Positions 1 to 8,696 of a stretch of 64,000 nucleotides of DNA are shown piece after piece. The notes beneath the pieces were generated by a model, which worked only from the letters and a program-made list of their open reading frames with translations, did no database searches and was not told the origin of the DNA. Made by a program: the position numbers and the translations under genes. Numbering within the stretch: the stretch's first letter is position 1; every line of letters starts with the position of its first letter. The DNA comes from Candidatus Competibacter phosphatis (GTDB lineage Bacteria > Pseudomonadota > Gammaproteobacteria > Competibacterales > Competibacteraceae), in the NCBI RefSeq assembly GCF_012939995.1, contig NZ_SPMZ01000011.1, positions 1,662 through 65,661 of the forward strand, read 5' to 3'.

Positions 1-1586
1 CCGGTCTTGTCCGAGCAGAGGATATCGACGCCCGCCATTTCCTCGATGGCTTCCATGCGCGAGACGATGGCCTTGAGTTTGGAGAGTTTCAAGGCGCCCA
101 GCGCCATGGTGACCGACAGTACCGCCGGCATCGCCACCGGAATCGACGCCACCAGCAGGATCAGCGCCAGCTTGAGCAGGTGGATGAACGAGGTGCCCCA
201 GTACAACTCCACCGCCGACAACACCACGATCAGCGTCAGCGCGAAGAAAATCAGGAAGTTGCCGATTTGTAGGACCGATTCCTGCAAATGCGACTTGGCG
301 CCGGCCGTTTCCACCAGCTTGGCGGTGCGGCCGAAAAAGGTGTTGGCGCCGGTGCCGGTCACCACGGCGACCATCTCGCCCTGTTTGGCAATCGAGCCGG
401 AAAAAGCCACCTCGCCCGTCTTTTTATCGACCGGCAGCGATTCGCCGGTCAGCGCGGCCTGATCCACGCTCAGATAGTCGCCTTCGATCAGTTTCACGTC
501 CGCCGGGATGATGTCCCCCAAACGGATACGGACGATGTCGCCCGGCGCCAGGTCGCGGGCTGCGATTTCCCGCCATTCGCCGTCGCGCAACGCGCGGGCC
601 TTGAGCGCCAGTTGTCCCTTGAGCGCGGCCAGGGCGTTGGCGGCGCTGGCTTCCTCACGAAAACCGATCACGGCGTTGAACAGCAGCAGCGTGGTGATGA
701 CCAGAAAATCGTTCCAGTCGCGGGTGAGCAGCGAGAGCAGCGCCGCCGCTTCGATCATCCAGGGGATCGGCCCCCAGAAATAGGGCAGAATCCGCTGCAA
801 CAGCGTGACGCGCTTCTCGTCCAGGGCGTTCGGGCCGACACCGCGCACCCGATTGGCCGCCTCGGCGGTGCTCAGGCCCTGGGCGCGATCCGCCTGTAAG
901 TAAGCGAGCACGGCGTCCACCGTCTCCGCGGCGAAGTCCATCTCGCGCGCCGACGGCGCGGCGACCGGCGCCGGCGCGGCGGGTTTGAGCCGGTACTTCC
1001 ACCAGACGATGCCGGCGAGCAGCAACAGCAGAATCGGGATGGCGGCCCAGTCCAGATCCCAGACGATCCGCTGCTCCAGTGTCGGCTTGGCCGTCGACTT
1101 GGCCACGGGCTTGACCGCTGGCGCGGCGACTTCCGGCACGGGCGTTGGCGTTCCCTCGGGTGCGGTGACTTCCGGCACGGGCGGTGCCGCTTGCGCGGGA
1201 GCAAGCTTGGCAACATCGCTCGCGGGCGGGCACACGAACTTGCCGTTGGACAGGCGATGGTCTTCCCATTCCCGTAACTGCCGTTCGAATTCTTGCAAGG
1301 CATCCGCGCGGCTCAAGGCGCTAACCGTCGCCAGCGCGGGAATTTGCAACTTTTCGCCCACTTTCAAGGGTGAGTTGGCATTGCAAGCATACTCAAACGC
1401 TTGCGGGTTGGCCTTGAGCAGCGCCAGCATGACCTGGTCGCGACTGACGTCCTGATCATGGTAAACGTGCTTGGCGATGTCCCAAAGATCCTCGCCGCGC
1501 CGCACCGGGCCGTAGGCGTCCAACGCTTGGGCGGACGACACCATCCCCAGCAGGAAAATGGCGAACAATGTAAAACGCTTGTTCAT
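1..1586 (-). CDS. P-type (proton-efflux-like) ATPase with N-terminal signal peptide, LysM-like domain and extra TM; 3' end outside window
   Basis: One open frame runs from the ATG at 1586 off the left edge, giving 528 complete codons. Residues 1-22 look like a signal peptide. Residues about 24-88 form a LysM/FimV-type module (GEDLWDIAKHVYHD... and VGEKLQIP). A Pro/Ala-rich linker follows, then a transmembrane helix at about 179-195. From Met216 the sequence is a P-type ATPase of the plasma-membrane H+-ATPase group: GLSTAEAANR, VGPNALDEK, the TGES motif near residue 379, the PVAMP helix near 485, and the phosphorylation loop CSDKTG with Asp526 at the edge. The topology is consistent: LysM in the periplasm, then one helix leading into the cytoplasmic ATPase N-terminus. 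Family members normally begin near the position of Met216, so about 215 residues are extra. The frame is identical at both ends. The transported ion is inferred from family resemblance; the C-terminal half is not visible. Confidence 0.85.
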   Translation of the reverse strand, partial: MNKRFTLFAIFLLGMVSSAQALDAYGPVRRGEDLWDIAKHVYHDQDVSRDQVMLALLKANPQAFEYACNANSPLKVGEKLQIPALATVSALSRADALQEFERQLREWEDHRLSNGKFVCPPASDVAKLAPAQAAPPVPEVTAPEGTPTPVPEVAAPAVKPVAKSTAKPTLEQRIVWDLDWAAIPILLLLLAGIVWWKYRLKPAAPAPVAAPSAREMDFAAETVDAVLAYLQADRAQGLSTAEAANRVRGVGPNALDEKRVTLLQRILPYFWGPIPWMIEAAALLSLLTRDWNDFLVITTLLLFNAVIGFREEASAANALAALKGQLALKARALRDGEWREIAARDLAPGDIVRIRLGDIIPADVKLIEGDYLSVDQAALTGESLPVDKKTGEVAFSGSIAKQGEMVAVVTGTGANTFFGRTAKLVETAGAKSHLQESVLQIGNFLIFFALTLIVVLSAVELYWGTSFIHLLKLALILLVASIPVAMPAVLSVTMALGALKLSKLKAIVSRMEAIEEMAGVDILCSDKT

Positions 1587-1821
1587 CAAGCCCCCTTGCT
1601 TATGGTGGATTGCTTGATCTGATTCTAGAACGATTCGACCCGAGTATTCTTGTGCCATTTGTCATGATCGTCTCCATGCCCCCGCTCCGGCACGCGCGCC
1701 GCCCATTTCGCTTTCCACTATTCCGGTTGCGCGACAACCCGGTAAAGTGCTGCTGAAAACGGCTTGAAGAGGCATAATTTCCCACCTTTACACGTTCACT
1801 CTCAATCCCGGAGGCGGACCC

Positions 1822-2181
1822 ATGAAACCCAGAAACCCTTCATCCAACGATGGCAAGCTGGACCAGATCGTGGCCGCCGCCCGGCGCGGCCGGGAACAGC
1901 GCGAACGCGATTACCGCGAGCAGGCATTGAAACTTTATCCATGGATCTGCGGGCGCTGCGCGCGCGAGTTCAACCGCCAGAACCTGCACGAATTGACGGT
2001 GCACCACCGTGACCACGACCACGACCACAACCCGCCGGACGGCAGCAACTGGGAACTGTTGTGCCTCTATTGCCACGACAACGAACACCAGCGCCGCGAA
2101 GAAGCGCTGGCTCGGGGCGGGAGCGACGGCGCCGGTCGCCCGGCGGGCGGCGGCGCGACCCACACCCGTTCGCGAATCTGA
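1822..2181 (+). CDS. yajD: YajD-family HNH nuclease, C-terminus frameshifted
   Basis: Small HNH-type putative nuclease closely resembling YajD: YPWICGRCAREF, LHELTVHHRDHDHDHN and NWELLCLYCHDNEH supply the paired CxxC zinc ligands and the HH catalytic motif. In this frame the protein ends in a low-complexity Gly/Arg tail at 2181. The usual YajD C-terminus (PFANLKAML) is present in another frame at 2166-2222, ending at a TAG at 2220-2222, so a one-base indel in the GC-rich stretch of about 2115-2160 has displaced it. The intact gene would be 1822-2222. An AT-poor intergenic region of about 235 bases separates it from the divergent ATPase gene. Confidence 0.88.
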   Translation: MKPRNPSSNDGKLDQIVAAARRGREQRERDYREQALKLYPWICGRCAREFNRQNLHELTVHHRDHDHDHNPPDGSNWELLCLYCHDNEHQRREEALARGGSDGAGRPAGGGATHTRSRI

Positions 2182-2317
2182 AGGCCATGCTGAGCGGCGG
2201 CCAGAACGCAAAGACGGAATAGCCGGTCCCGCCATTGATCTATTTTCCAGTGCCCAACTCGGTTAATCGCGGTTAAGATAACGTCCCTGTGTTTCCGGCC
2301 TTTTCAGGGGACTGCCC

Positions 2318-2641
2318 ATGACGTTCGTCGTTACCGAAAACTGCATCAAGTGCAAGTACACCGACTGCGTGGAAGTCTGTCCGGTGGACTGCTTCCATGA
2401 GGGACCAAATTTTCTGGTCATCGATCCCGACGAGTGCATCGATTGCACCCTGTGCGAACCCGAATGCCCGGCGCAGGCGATCTTCGCCGAGGACGACCTG
2501 CCGGCCGGCCAGGAACATTTTCTGGCGCTCAACGCCGAACTGACCAAACAATGGCCGGTGATCACCGAAAAGAAGGACGCGCCACCCGATGCGGCGGACT
2601 GGGACGGTAAGCCCGACAAGCTGCAATATCTCGAACGCTAA
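2318..2641 (+). CDS. fdxA: 7Fe ferredoxin (3Fe-4S/4Fe-4S), FdxA type
   Basis: Small cytoplasmic electron carrier of 107 residues, the usual FdxA length. The N-terminal half carries the seven-iron ferredoxin pattern: [17 protein letters not shown] for the 3Fe-4S and part of the 4Fe-4S ligands, then [12 protein letters not shown]. The acidic C-terminal extension ending in LQYLER is typical of proteobacterial FdxA. The start ATG follows an AGGGGA ribosome-binding site. It stands alone between yajD and the thioredoxin-like gene on the same strand. Its redox partners cannot be read from the sequence; the KorAB oxidoreductase at 24-26.6 kb is one possible user. Confidence 0.93.
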   Translation: MTFVVTENCIKCKYTDCVEVCPVDCFHEGPNFLVIDPDECIDCTLCEPECPAQAIFAEDDLPAGQEHFLALNAELTKQWPVITEKKDAPPDAADWDGKPDKLQYLER

Positions 2642-2778
2642 GCTGGATGCATATCCTGGCTTTCCGTCGCACGACGGGTACGCGCCCGTTCTTCCGGTTC
2701 ATGCCTTGAATCCCTTCGCCGCCGCCGTTCGGCCGATTGCGCGCCGAAGCCCGACATGGTTCTTACGGAAATCCAACG

Positions 2779-3642
2779 ATGAGTGAATCGCCCTACATTT
2801 TCGAAGTCACCCAACATAACTTTGCCGCAGTCGTGGTGGAGAATTCCCAGCGGGCACCGGTATTGGTGGACTTTTGGGCCGACTGGTGCCAACCCTGCAA
2901 GACGCTCACGCCGATTCTGACCAAGCTGGCTCAGGAATACCGAGGCGGTTTCATTCTGGCCAAGATCAACGCCGACGCCGAACAGGCACTGGCCGGGCAT
3001 TTCCAGGTCCGCAGCCTGCCGACGGTGATGGTGGTTTGGCAGGGACAGATCGTGGATCAGCTGGTGGGCGTGCAGCCGGAATCGGCCTATCGGGAAGCCA
3101 TCGACCGCTACCGGACCCATCCGGGCGAACTGATCATGGAACAAGTGGACCTGCTTTGGCAGCGCGGCCGTCAGAAACAAGCGATCGAACTACTGCATGA
3201 GGCGCTCAGGCAAGAGCCGGACAGCGTCGAACTGAAGGTGGCGCTGGCGGACAAGCTGCTGCAACTGGATCGCGGCGAGGACGCGCGCGCGTTGCTGGAA
3301 AGCCTGCCGGCCGAGGAGCGCGATCGCCAACCGGCCAGCGGCCTGCTGGCGCGGCTGCGCTTTGCCGACCTGGCCCAGGGCGCGCCGGATCTGGCCGCGC
3401 TGGAAACGAAGGTGCGCGCCGATCCCGCCGACAGCGCCGCCCGCCGACAACTGGCGGCCCGCTACGTGCTGGCCGGCGCTTACGAATCGGCACTGGAGCA
3501 GTTCATGGACCTCATGCGCCGCGACCCTCAGTTCGAGGACGAAGCCGGTCGCCAGGGACTGATCGCGATCTTCGAGATGCTCGGCAACGAACATCCGCTG
3601 GTCATCACCTACCGGCGGCGGATGTTTTCGTTGCTGCATTGA
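2779..3642 (+). CDS. ybbN: Thioredoxin-domain co-chaperone YbbN/CnoX
   Basis: Protein of 287 residues: an N-terminal thioredoxin fold (about 1-110, FWADWCQPCKTL, cis-Pro loop SLPTV) followed by TPR-like helices with the YbbN region (LMRRDPQFEDEAGRQG, LVITYRRRMFSLL). In the YbbN/CnoX family this is a chaperedoxin that holds oxidised client proteins and passes them to GroEL or DnaK. The redox pair here is CQPC, so thiol activity is plausible, whereas E. coli YbbN lacks the standard pair. The ATG at 2779 is preferred over upstream in-frame starts because the thioredoxin fold begins just after it. Confidence 0.9.
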   Translation: MSESPYIFEVTQHNFAAVVVENSQRAPVLVDFWADWCQPCKTLTPILTKLAQEYRGGFILAKINADAEQALAGHFQVRSLPTVMVVWQGQIVDQLVGVQPESAYREAIDRYRTHPGELIMEQVDLLWQRGRQKQAIELLHEALRQEPDSVELKVALADKLLQLDRGEDARALLESLPAEERDRQPASGLLARLRFADLAQGAPDLAALETKVRADPADSAARRQLAARYVLAGAYESALEQFMDLMRRDPQFEDEAGRQGLIAIFEMLGNEHPLVITYRRRMFSLLH

Positions 3643-3679
3643 GATCGGCCCGAACCCTGGCCGTGACGACCCACCGGCC

Positions 3680-4834
3680 ATGAGCGCCGACCGACGCTCA
3701 TTCGAGCGATTGCGCGATCATGCCCGGCAAGCCCGCGAAACCGGTGATTATACCCAGGCCGCGCGACTGGAGCGTCAGGCGGCGGAGCTGGCCGGCGCGC
3801 TGGGACTACCCGGTGAACGGACGCGGGCGCTGCTGTGGGAAGGCTACAGCCTGCGGCAGGCCGGCGAGAACGATCTGGCGCTGGCCGCGCTGTTGCAAGT
3901 CGTCGGCGAGCGAGTCGCGACCGCCGATCCGGCTGATGCGTTCGGTGCGCTGACCACCATCGTCCACATCGGTCTGGAACGCAAGCCGTTACGGTTCTGC
4001 CGCGCGCTGCTGGATCAGGCGCGGCACTATCTGAGCGAGATCCGCCGACCATGGACCGCGCCACTGGATTATCTGGAAGGCGAACTGGCCTCGCGCCGGG
4101 GCGAATTCACCGCCGCCTGGGACTGGCATTCCCGCGCCTGGGCCGGCTGGCGCGATGAGTATCCCCGCCTGACCCCCGCCACCCATCTGTGGGCGTTGTG
4201 CCGCACCGCGTTCCGTCGTCGCCACCTGGCGGAATTGGAACGACCGAGCAACGCGCTCGTCGAACTCCGCCCAAACGCCATGCTGGAACGACAACTGGTC
4301 GAACGGGCGCGATTGCTATCGTGGCGGGCGCGGCGCGCCACCAGCGATTCCCTGCCCGCTCCCGACCCGACCATGCCGGTCGAAACAGCCTTGGCGCTGT
4401 TGGCGAGCGCGGCGGGCGGAGGTCGTGACTTTGGCATGCGGCGGGAGGCGCTGCGGGCGCTAGCGTTGATGGGTTGCTGGGATGTAGTGGATGAATCGCT
4501 GGCCCGGCACGCGCTCGAATCCGACTGCTTGGAAAGCGCGCTGCTGCTGGGCGATCTCGCGTTGAACCAGGCGCGAGCGACGCTGGGATTGCCGATGCTG
4601 GATGACGATTATGGCGAAGACACCGATGTGGCTTCCCCTTCGCTAGATCGACCTGACCCCGAAACCCGATCCAAGTTGGAGCAGGCCGGATCCCACTATC
4701 GATCCGCTTTAGCCCTGGCCGGAGCCGAGGACGAGCGCTTGGAGACCCAAGTACTTGGCGCGACCGTTCGGAATCGATTGCGGCGACTGGAAACCATTGC
4801 CCTGGTGCCTGCCCCATCATTGAAGAAGTCATGA
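3680..4834 (+). CDS. TPR-like helical protein of unknown function, coupled to XPB-like helicase
   Basis: Protein of 384 residues that I do not recognise as a named family. It is predicted to be helical, with TPR-like repeats (ARETGDYTQAARLERQAAEL, LRQAGENDLALAALLQV, LASRRGEFTAAWDWHSRAW). It has no signal peptide or membrane segment. Its stop codon overlaps the start of the helicase gene by four bases (ATGA, 4831-4834), which indicates translational coupling and suggests a scaffold or accessory role for the helicase-nuclease pair downstream. That role is inferred only from position. Confidence 0.75.
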   Translation: MSADRRSFERLRDHARQARETGDYTQAARLERQAAELAGALGLPGERTRALLWEGYSLRQAGENDLALAALLQVVGERVATADPADAFGALTTIVHIGLERKPLRFCRALLDQARHYLSEIRRPWTAPLDYLEGELASRRGEFTAAWDWHSRAWAGWRDEYPRLTPATHLWALCRTAFRRRHLAELERPSNALVELRPNAMLERQLVERARLLSWRARRATSDSLPAPDPTMPVETALALLASAAGGGRDFGMRREALRALALMGCWDVVDESLARHALESDCLESALLLGDLALNQARATLGLPMLDDDYGEDTDVASPSLDRPDPETRSKLEQAGSHYRSALALAGAEDERLETQVLGATVRNRLRRLETIALVPAPSLKKS

Positions 4835-6348
4835 CCCACCACACCAAGGATACCGCCGGTTTTTACCGTACCGGCCGCGATGACACCAAACGCCAGCTTC
4901 GCTTCGACCGGGGCACGTTGTTGCTGGAGGGCGTGGCTGAACTGCCGGCCGGGTTGGAAACCTGGTTCTGCTACGACCCGCGCGTGGATGCCTACCGGGC
5001 GCCAGCCAATCGCTACAGCGACATCATCGGCCCCCTCAAGGGGGAACTGGCTCGCAACAAGGCGCCGCGCTATCAGCGCCGGGAACTGAGCTGCGCGCTG
5101 GAGATGACGCCCTATCCCCATCAACGGGAAGCCCTCGCGACCTGGCAGGCGGCGAAAGGGCGCGGGGTGGTGGTGCTGCCGACCGGAGCGGGTAAAACGC
5201 TGGTCGGGCTGCTGGCGCTGTGCTGGGCGCGGCGCGACGGATTGATCATGGTCCCGACCCTGGACTTGATGCAGCAATGGTACGCATTGTTGCGGGCAGC
5301 GTTCCCGGATCAGGACATCGGCCTGATCGGCGGCGGCTATCACGAGCCACAACCCCTCACCATCGCCACCTACGATTCCGCCGCCCGTCACATCGAACGA
5401 CTGGGCGACCGCTTCGGCCTGCTGATCTTCGACGAAGCACACCATCTACCTTCGGAGTTCTACCGCGCCATCGCCGAATTCTCGCTGGCACCCTACCGAC
5501 TGGGACTGACCGCCACCCCGGAGCGCGGCGACGGCAAGGACGCCGACCTGCCCGAACTGATCGGCCCCATCGTCTACCGCAAACGCCCAGAGCAACTGGC
5601 CGGCGACGTGCTGGCGGACTACCAGGTACGACAGATCCATGTGGACCTGTCCCCCACCGAGCGCGCCGCCTACCAACAGGCACTGGACGACCGCAACGCC
5701 TTTTTGCAGGCCAACCGGCTGTCGCTGGGCTCGCTGGAAGGCTGGAATCGCTTCGTCATGCTGTCGGCCCGCAGCGTCGAGGGCCGTCGCGCCATGCGCG
5801 CCCACCGCGACACCCGCCGCATCGCCCACGCCACCCCGGCCAAACTGCGGGCATTGGGCCTGATCCTAGCCAATCATCCCGGCGCCAAGACAGTGATTTT
5901 CACCGAAGACAATGCCACCGCCTACGAAGTCTCGCAGCGCTTCCTGATTCCCTGTCTGACCCATCAAACCGCCGTCAAGGAACGGCAGGCGATCCTCGAC
6001 CATTTCAAGAGCGGCATCTTCACCGCCATCGTCACCAGCAACGTGCTGAACGAGGGTGTGGACGTGCCGGACGCCTCCATCGGCGTGATCCTGTCCGGCA
6101 GCGCCTCGGCGCGGGAGTTCGTGCAGCGGCTGGGACGCATCCTGCGGCGCGGCGATGGCAAACGGGCGGTGCTGTACGAAGTCATCGCCCGCGAAACCCG
6201 TGAGGAACGGGTCGCCGACCGCCGCCGCGCGCCGCCAGATGCCGCCCGCAAGGCGGAACGAATCGAAGCCACGCTGGCACTGTTCGATTCACACCCCCCC
6301 TCTCCCAAAATGGAAAGAGACGAGGGTAAAAGCGGCAACGGGACGTAA
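4831..6348 (+). CDS. XPB-like superfamily 2 DNA helicase
   Basis: DEAH-box helicase of 505 residues. Visible motifs: Walker A LPTGAGKT (about 117-124), DEAH box FDEAHH (about 200-205), TATPERGDGKD (about 228-238), and the C-terminal helicase motif QRLGRILRRGDGKRAVLYE (from about 432). The segment after motif III corresponds to the place where archaeal and eukaryotic XPB carry the Arg-Glu-Asp (RED) motif; here it reads R-G-D. The N-terminal about 90 residues would correspond to the damage-recognition region of XPB. The next gene is a DUF790/Bax1-like nuclease, the known partner of XPB in archaea, so a nucleotide-excision-repair-like role is inferred. It overlaps the TPR gene by four bases. Confidence 0.85.
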   Translation: MTHHTKDTAGFYRTGRDDTKRQLRFDRGTLLLEGVAELPAGLETWFCYDPRVDAYRAPANRYSDIIGPLKGELARNKAPRYQRRELSCALEMTPYPHQREALATWQAAKGRGVVVLPTGAGKTLVGLLALCWARRDGLIMVPTLDLMQQWYALLRAAFPDQDIGLIGGGYHEPQPLTIATYDSAARHIERLGDRFGLLIFDEAHHLPSEFYRAIAEFSLAPYRLGLTATPERGDGKDADLPELIGPIVYRKRPEQLAGDVLADYQVRQIHVDLSPTERAAYQQALDDRNAFLQANRLSLGSLEGWNRFVMLSARSVEGRRAMRAHRDTRRIAHATPAKLRALGLILANHPGAKTVIFTEDNATAYEVSQRFLIPCLTHQTAVKERQAILDHFKSGIFTAIVTSNVLNEGVDVPDASIGVILSGSASAREFVQRLGRILRRGDGKRAVLYEVIARETREERVADRRRAPPDAARKAERIEATLALFDSHPPSPKMERDEGKSGNGT

Positions 6349-6357
6349 CCACAAGCG

Positions 6358-7536
6358 ATGCTCCCCTCCGATCTGCTCTTCTCCCATAAGCGCGGTGCAC
6401 AGATCTACCCGCGTTTTCTGCGGCCCGAACAATGCGTCTGGGCCGAACGGGTGCTGGCCACGATCCGTGAACACCAGCATCGCACCCGTGGCGAGTTACA
6501 GGCGGCATTACGAGCGCTGGAGGGCGATTCGCCCGATTACCGTATCGTGCGCGGCTTCGCCCATCTGGCGCTGAACGCCGCCGAATTCACTCTGGCCACC
6601 GGTGAACTGGAACCGGAAACGCTGCGCCGGGAAGTATTCACCCTGGCGGCCGAACGCGGCGGTTACGGCGAAACCCAGGCCCGCGAAGTGCTGGAAGCAA
6701 TCGCCCCGCGCTACCAGTTGGAGGCGGAAACCCTGCGCGAGGCGCTGTACGCCGACCTGCCGGAAAATCACCTGCTGACCGCATTGCCGGATTTCGCCCC
6801 GGATCAACTGGTGGATCGCTACAACCTGGCCCAGGCGCAAGGCTTGTTGTACTCGGCTCTGTGCCTGCGCCTCACCGCCCACCGCAACGTGCCGGGCGAA
6901 TACCGTCGCCTGTTCCAGCACCTCAAGTTCCATGGGCTGATGTACGCGGTCGAGGGCAACCTCGACGACGGCTATCAAATCTACGTGGACGGCCCCGCCA
7001 GCCTGTTCAAACAAACCCGCAAGTACGGCCTGCAAATGGCCATCTTTCTGCCGGCGCTGCTGCGGGTCAGTCGCTGGGAAATGGAAGCGGTGCTGCGGCG
7101 GGACGACCGGGACATCAGTTACCGGGTCGACTCGCAATCGCCGCTCAAACCACTGACCGCCGCGCCGCCGGCCTACGATAGTCTGCTGGAGGAACACTTC
7201 GCCCGCCGCTGGGAAAAGCTGGACACCCCCTGGATACTGGAACGGGAAGTGGAAATCGTCGATCTGAAGGGCACGGTATTCGTACCGGATTTTGCCCTGC
7301 GCCATCCCGATGGCCGGGTCGCGCATGTCGAGATCATGGGGTTCTGGCACCCCGATTATCTGCGCCGTAAACTCGATAAACTGCGGCGAGCCGCCATGCC
7401 CGATCTCATCGTGGCGGTTTCGGAACGGCTGAACGTCGGCGCCGACGATTTTCGGGATGTTCCCGGTCCGGTACTGTTCTTCAAGGGCAAACTGGAGCCG
7501 CGCGCGGTGCTGGAATGCCTGGAGCGCTTGCCCTGA
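6358..7536 (+). CDS. DUF790-family nuclease, Bax1-like partner of XPB
   Basis: Protein of 392 residues starting MLPSDLLFSHKR, typical of DUF790. In archaea the family member Bax1 binds XPB helicase and cuts damaged DNA. The C-terminal part carries a PD-(D/E)XK-like nuclease core: FVPDFAL near residue 309 and VEIMGFWHPDYLRRKLDKL from about 324. The ATG lies nine bases after the helicase stop codon, so the two genes are surely cotranscribed. The upstream domain (about 1-250) is helical. The nuclease prediction rests on family knowledge plus the visible acidic motifs. Confidence 0.85.
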   Translation: MLPSDLLFSHKRGAQIYPRFLRPEQCVWAERVLATIREHQHRTRGELQAALRALEGDSPDYRIVRGFAHLALNAAEFTLATGELEPETLRREVFTLAAERGGYGETQAREVLEAIAPRYQLEAETLREALYADLPENHLLTALPDFAPDQLVDRYNLAQAQGLLYSALCLRLTAHRNVPGEYRRLFQHLKFHGLMYAVEGNLDDGYQIYVDGPASLFKQTRKYGLQMAIFLPALLRVSRWEMEAVLRRDDRDISYRVDSQSPLKPLTAAPPAYDSLLEEHFARRWEKLDTPWILEREVEIVDLKGTVFVPDFALRHPDGRVAHVEIMGFWHPDYLRRKLDKLRRAAMPDLIVAVSERLNVGADDFRDVPGPVLFFKGKLEPRAVLECLERLP

Positions 7537-7753
7537 AATCCGCTGATTGCGTCTCGCCCCAGGCCACCGAGTCGCGGGCGACCCGCGACTGGCGGCGCCC
7601 AAGCCATCATGACTCGCATGCCCGATCCCGGCATGGCGGGCTCCGAAACGGCCGCGGGTCGGCGTGAAGGACTTTCTGGATATTTCGAGATCGATGGTAT
7701 GCTGCGAGGTACACTTGATCGGCGTACCGTATAGCTGGCCTGGAGCGGACAAC

Positions 7754-8671
7754 ATGACGAAACCTTACCCCCCGCGCTATCGCACACCCTTGACGAACCT
7801 GGTCGCATTGCTCGGACTTCTTCTTCTGAGCACTGTCGCCTGGGCCGCTCCCGAAGCGATCGGCACCCTGGCCGAAGCGCAAGGGCGAGTGGAAATCAAC
7901 GGCACACCCATGTCGGCCGGCGCCGAACTGCGGCTGGGCATGCGAGTGGTCACCGGGGCCGACGGCCGAGCGGTGTTGAAATTTCTGGACGGTCAAACCG
8001 TCAATCTCAACCCCAGCTCAGTGTTCTGGATCAAGAACTACCGCTACGCCAAGGACAAGCCCCAGGACAACCGCTCCAGCTTGGAACTACTTAAGGGTGG
8101 GATGCGTTTCATCTCGGGAGCCATGTCCAAGGAAAGCCCGGAAGCGATTCGAATCGATACACCCGTGGCCACTCTCGGCATTCGCGGTACCGAATTCACG
8201 GTCGCCCTGGGCAGTCTGTGCCTGATGGTGCACAGCGGCGCGGTCGCGGTAACCGCCGCCGGTAAGACGCTGGTCGCCAACGCCAGCCAGATTGTGTTCG
8301 TGGCCGACGCCAATACGCCGCCCCGGTTGGTACCGGCACCCGAACTGCGCGCCCCATGCGCCCCGCCGCGGGAAGCCGGCGGCGCCGCACCGCCGGCCGC
8401 CGTTATCGCCGGCTGTGCTTGCCGTTCCCTGTTGACGACGGCCACGACGGGCGCGGGGGCAACTTCTTCCACCACGGCCGGCACCGGTGTCGGTGCGGGT
8501 ACCGGTGCGGGTACCGGTGCTGGTGCTGGTGCCGGTGCTGGTGCCGGTGCTGGTGCCGCCGCTGGCGGTATCTCCAGCACTACAACGGCAGCGGTGGCGG
8601 CGGCGGTGGCGGGTGGCGCGGCTGCCTTGATCCACCACGCGAACCAGGACGATCAGGACGCCTCGCCCTAA
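7754..8671 (+). CDS. FecR-domain secreted protein with Gly-Ala-Thr repeat tail
   Basis: Exported protein of 305 residues with a signal peptide (LVALLGLLLLSTVAWAA) followed by a FecR-type beta domain (about 28-165: RVEINGTPMSAGAELRLGM, GQTVNLNPSSVFWI, TPVATLGIRGTEFTV). The C-terminal part has several cysteines, then a tandem Gly-Thr/Ala-Gly repeat at about 8480-8560, and ends with a hydrophobic Ala/Val/Gly stretch and IHHANQDDQD. The ATG at 7754 is preceded by GGAG at 7742-7745. There is no FecI or TonB receptor nearby, so iron regulation is unlikely. Stand-alone FecR proteins often sit next to CHASE2 cyclases, as here (convergent neighbour at 8697-10922). Confidence 0.8.
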   Translation: MTKPYPPRYRTPLTNLVALLGLLLLSTVAWAAPEAIGTLAEAQGRVEINGTPMSAGAELRLGMRVVTGADGRAVLKFLDGQTVNLNPSSVFWIKNYRYAKDKPQDNRSSLELLKGGMRFISGAMSKESPEAIRIDTPVATLGIRGTEFTVALGSLCLMVHSGAVAVTAAGKTLVANASQIVFVADANTPPRLVPAPELRAPCAPPREAGGAAPPAAVIAGCACRSLLTTATTGAGATSSTTAGTGVGAGTGAGTGAGAGAGAGAGAGAAAGGISSTTTAAVAAAVAGGAAALIHHANQDDQDASP

Positions 8672-8696
8672 ACGCGGTTCCGGCCCCGCAAGCGGC

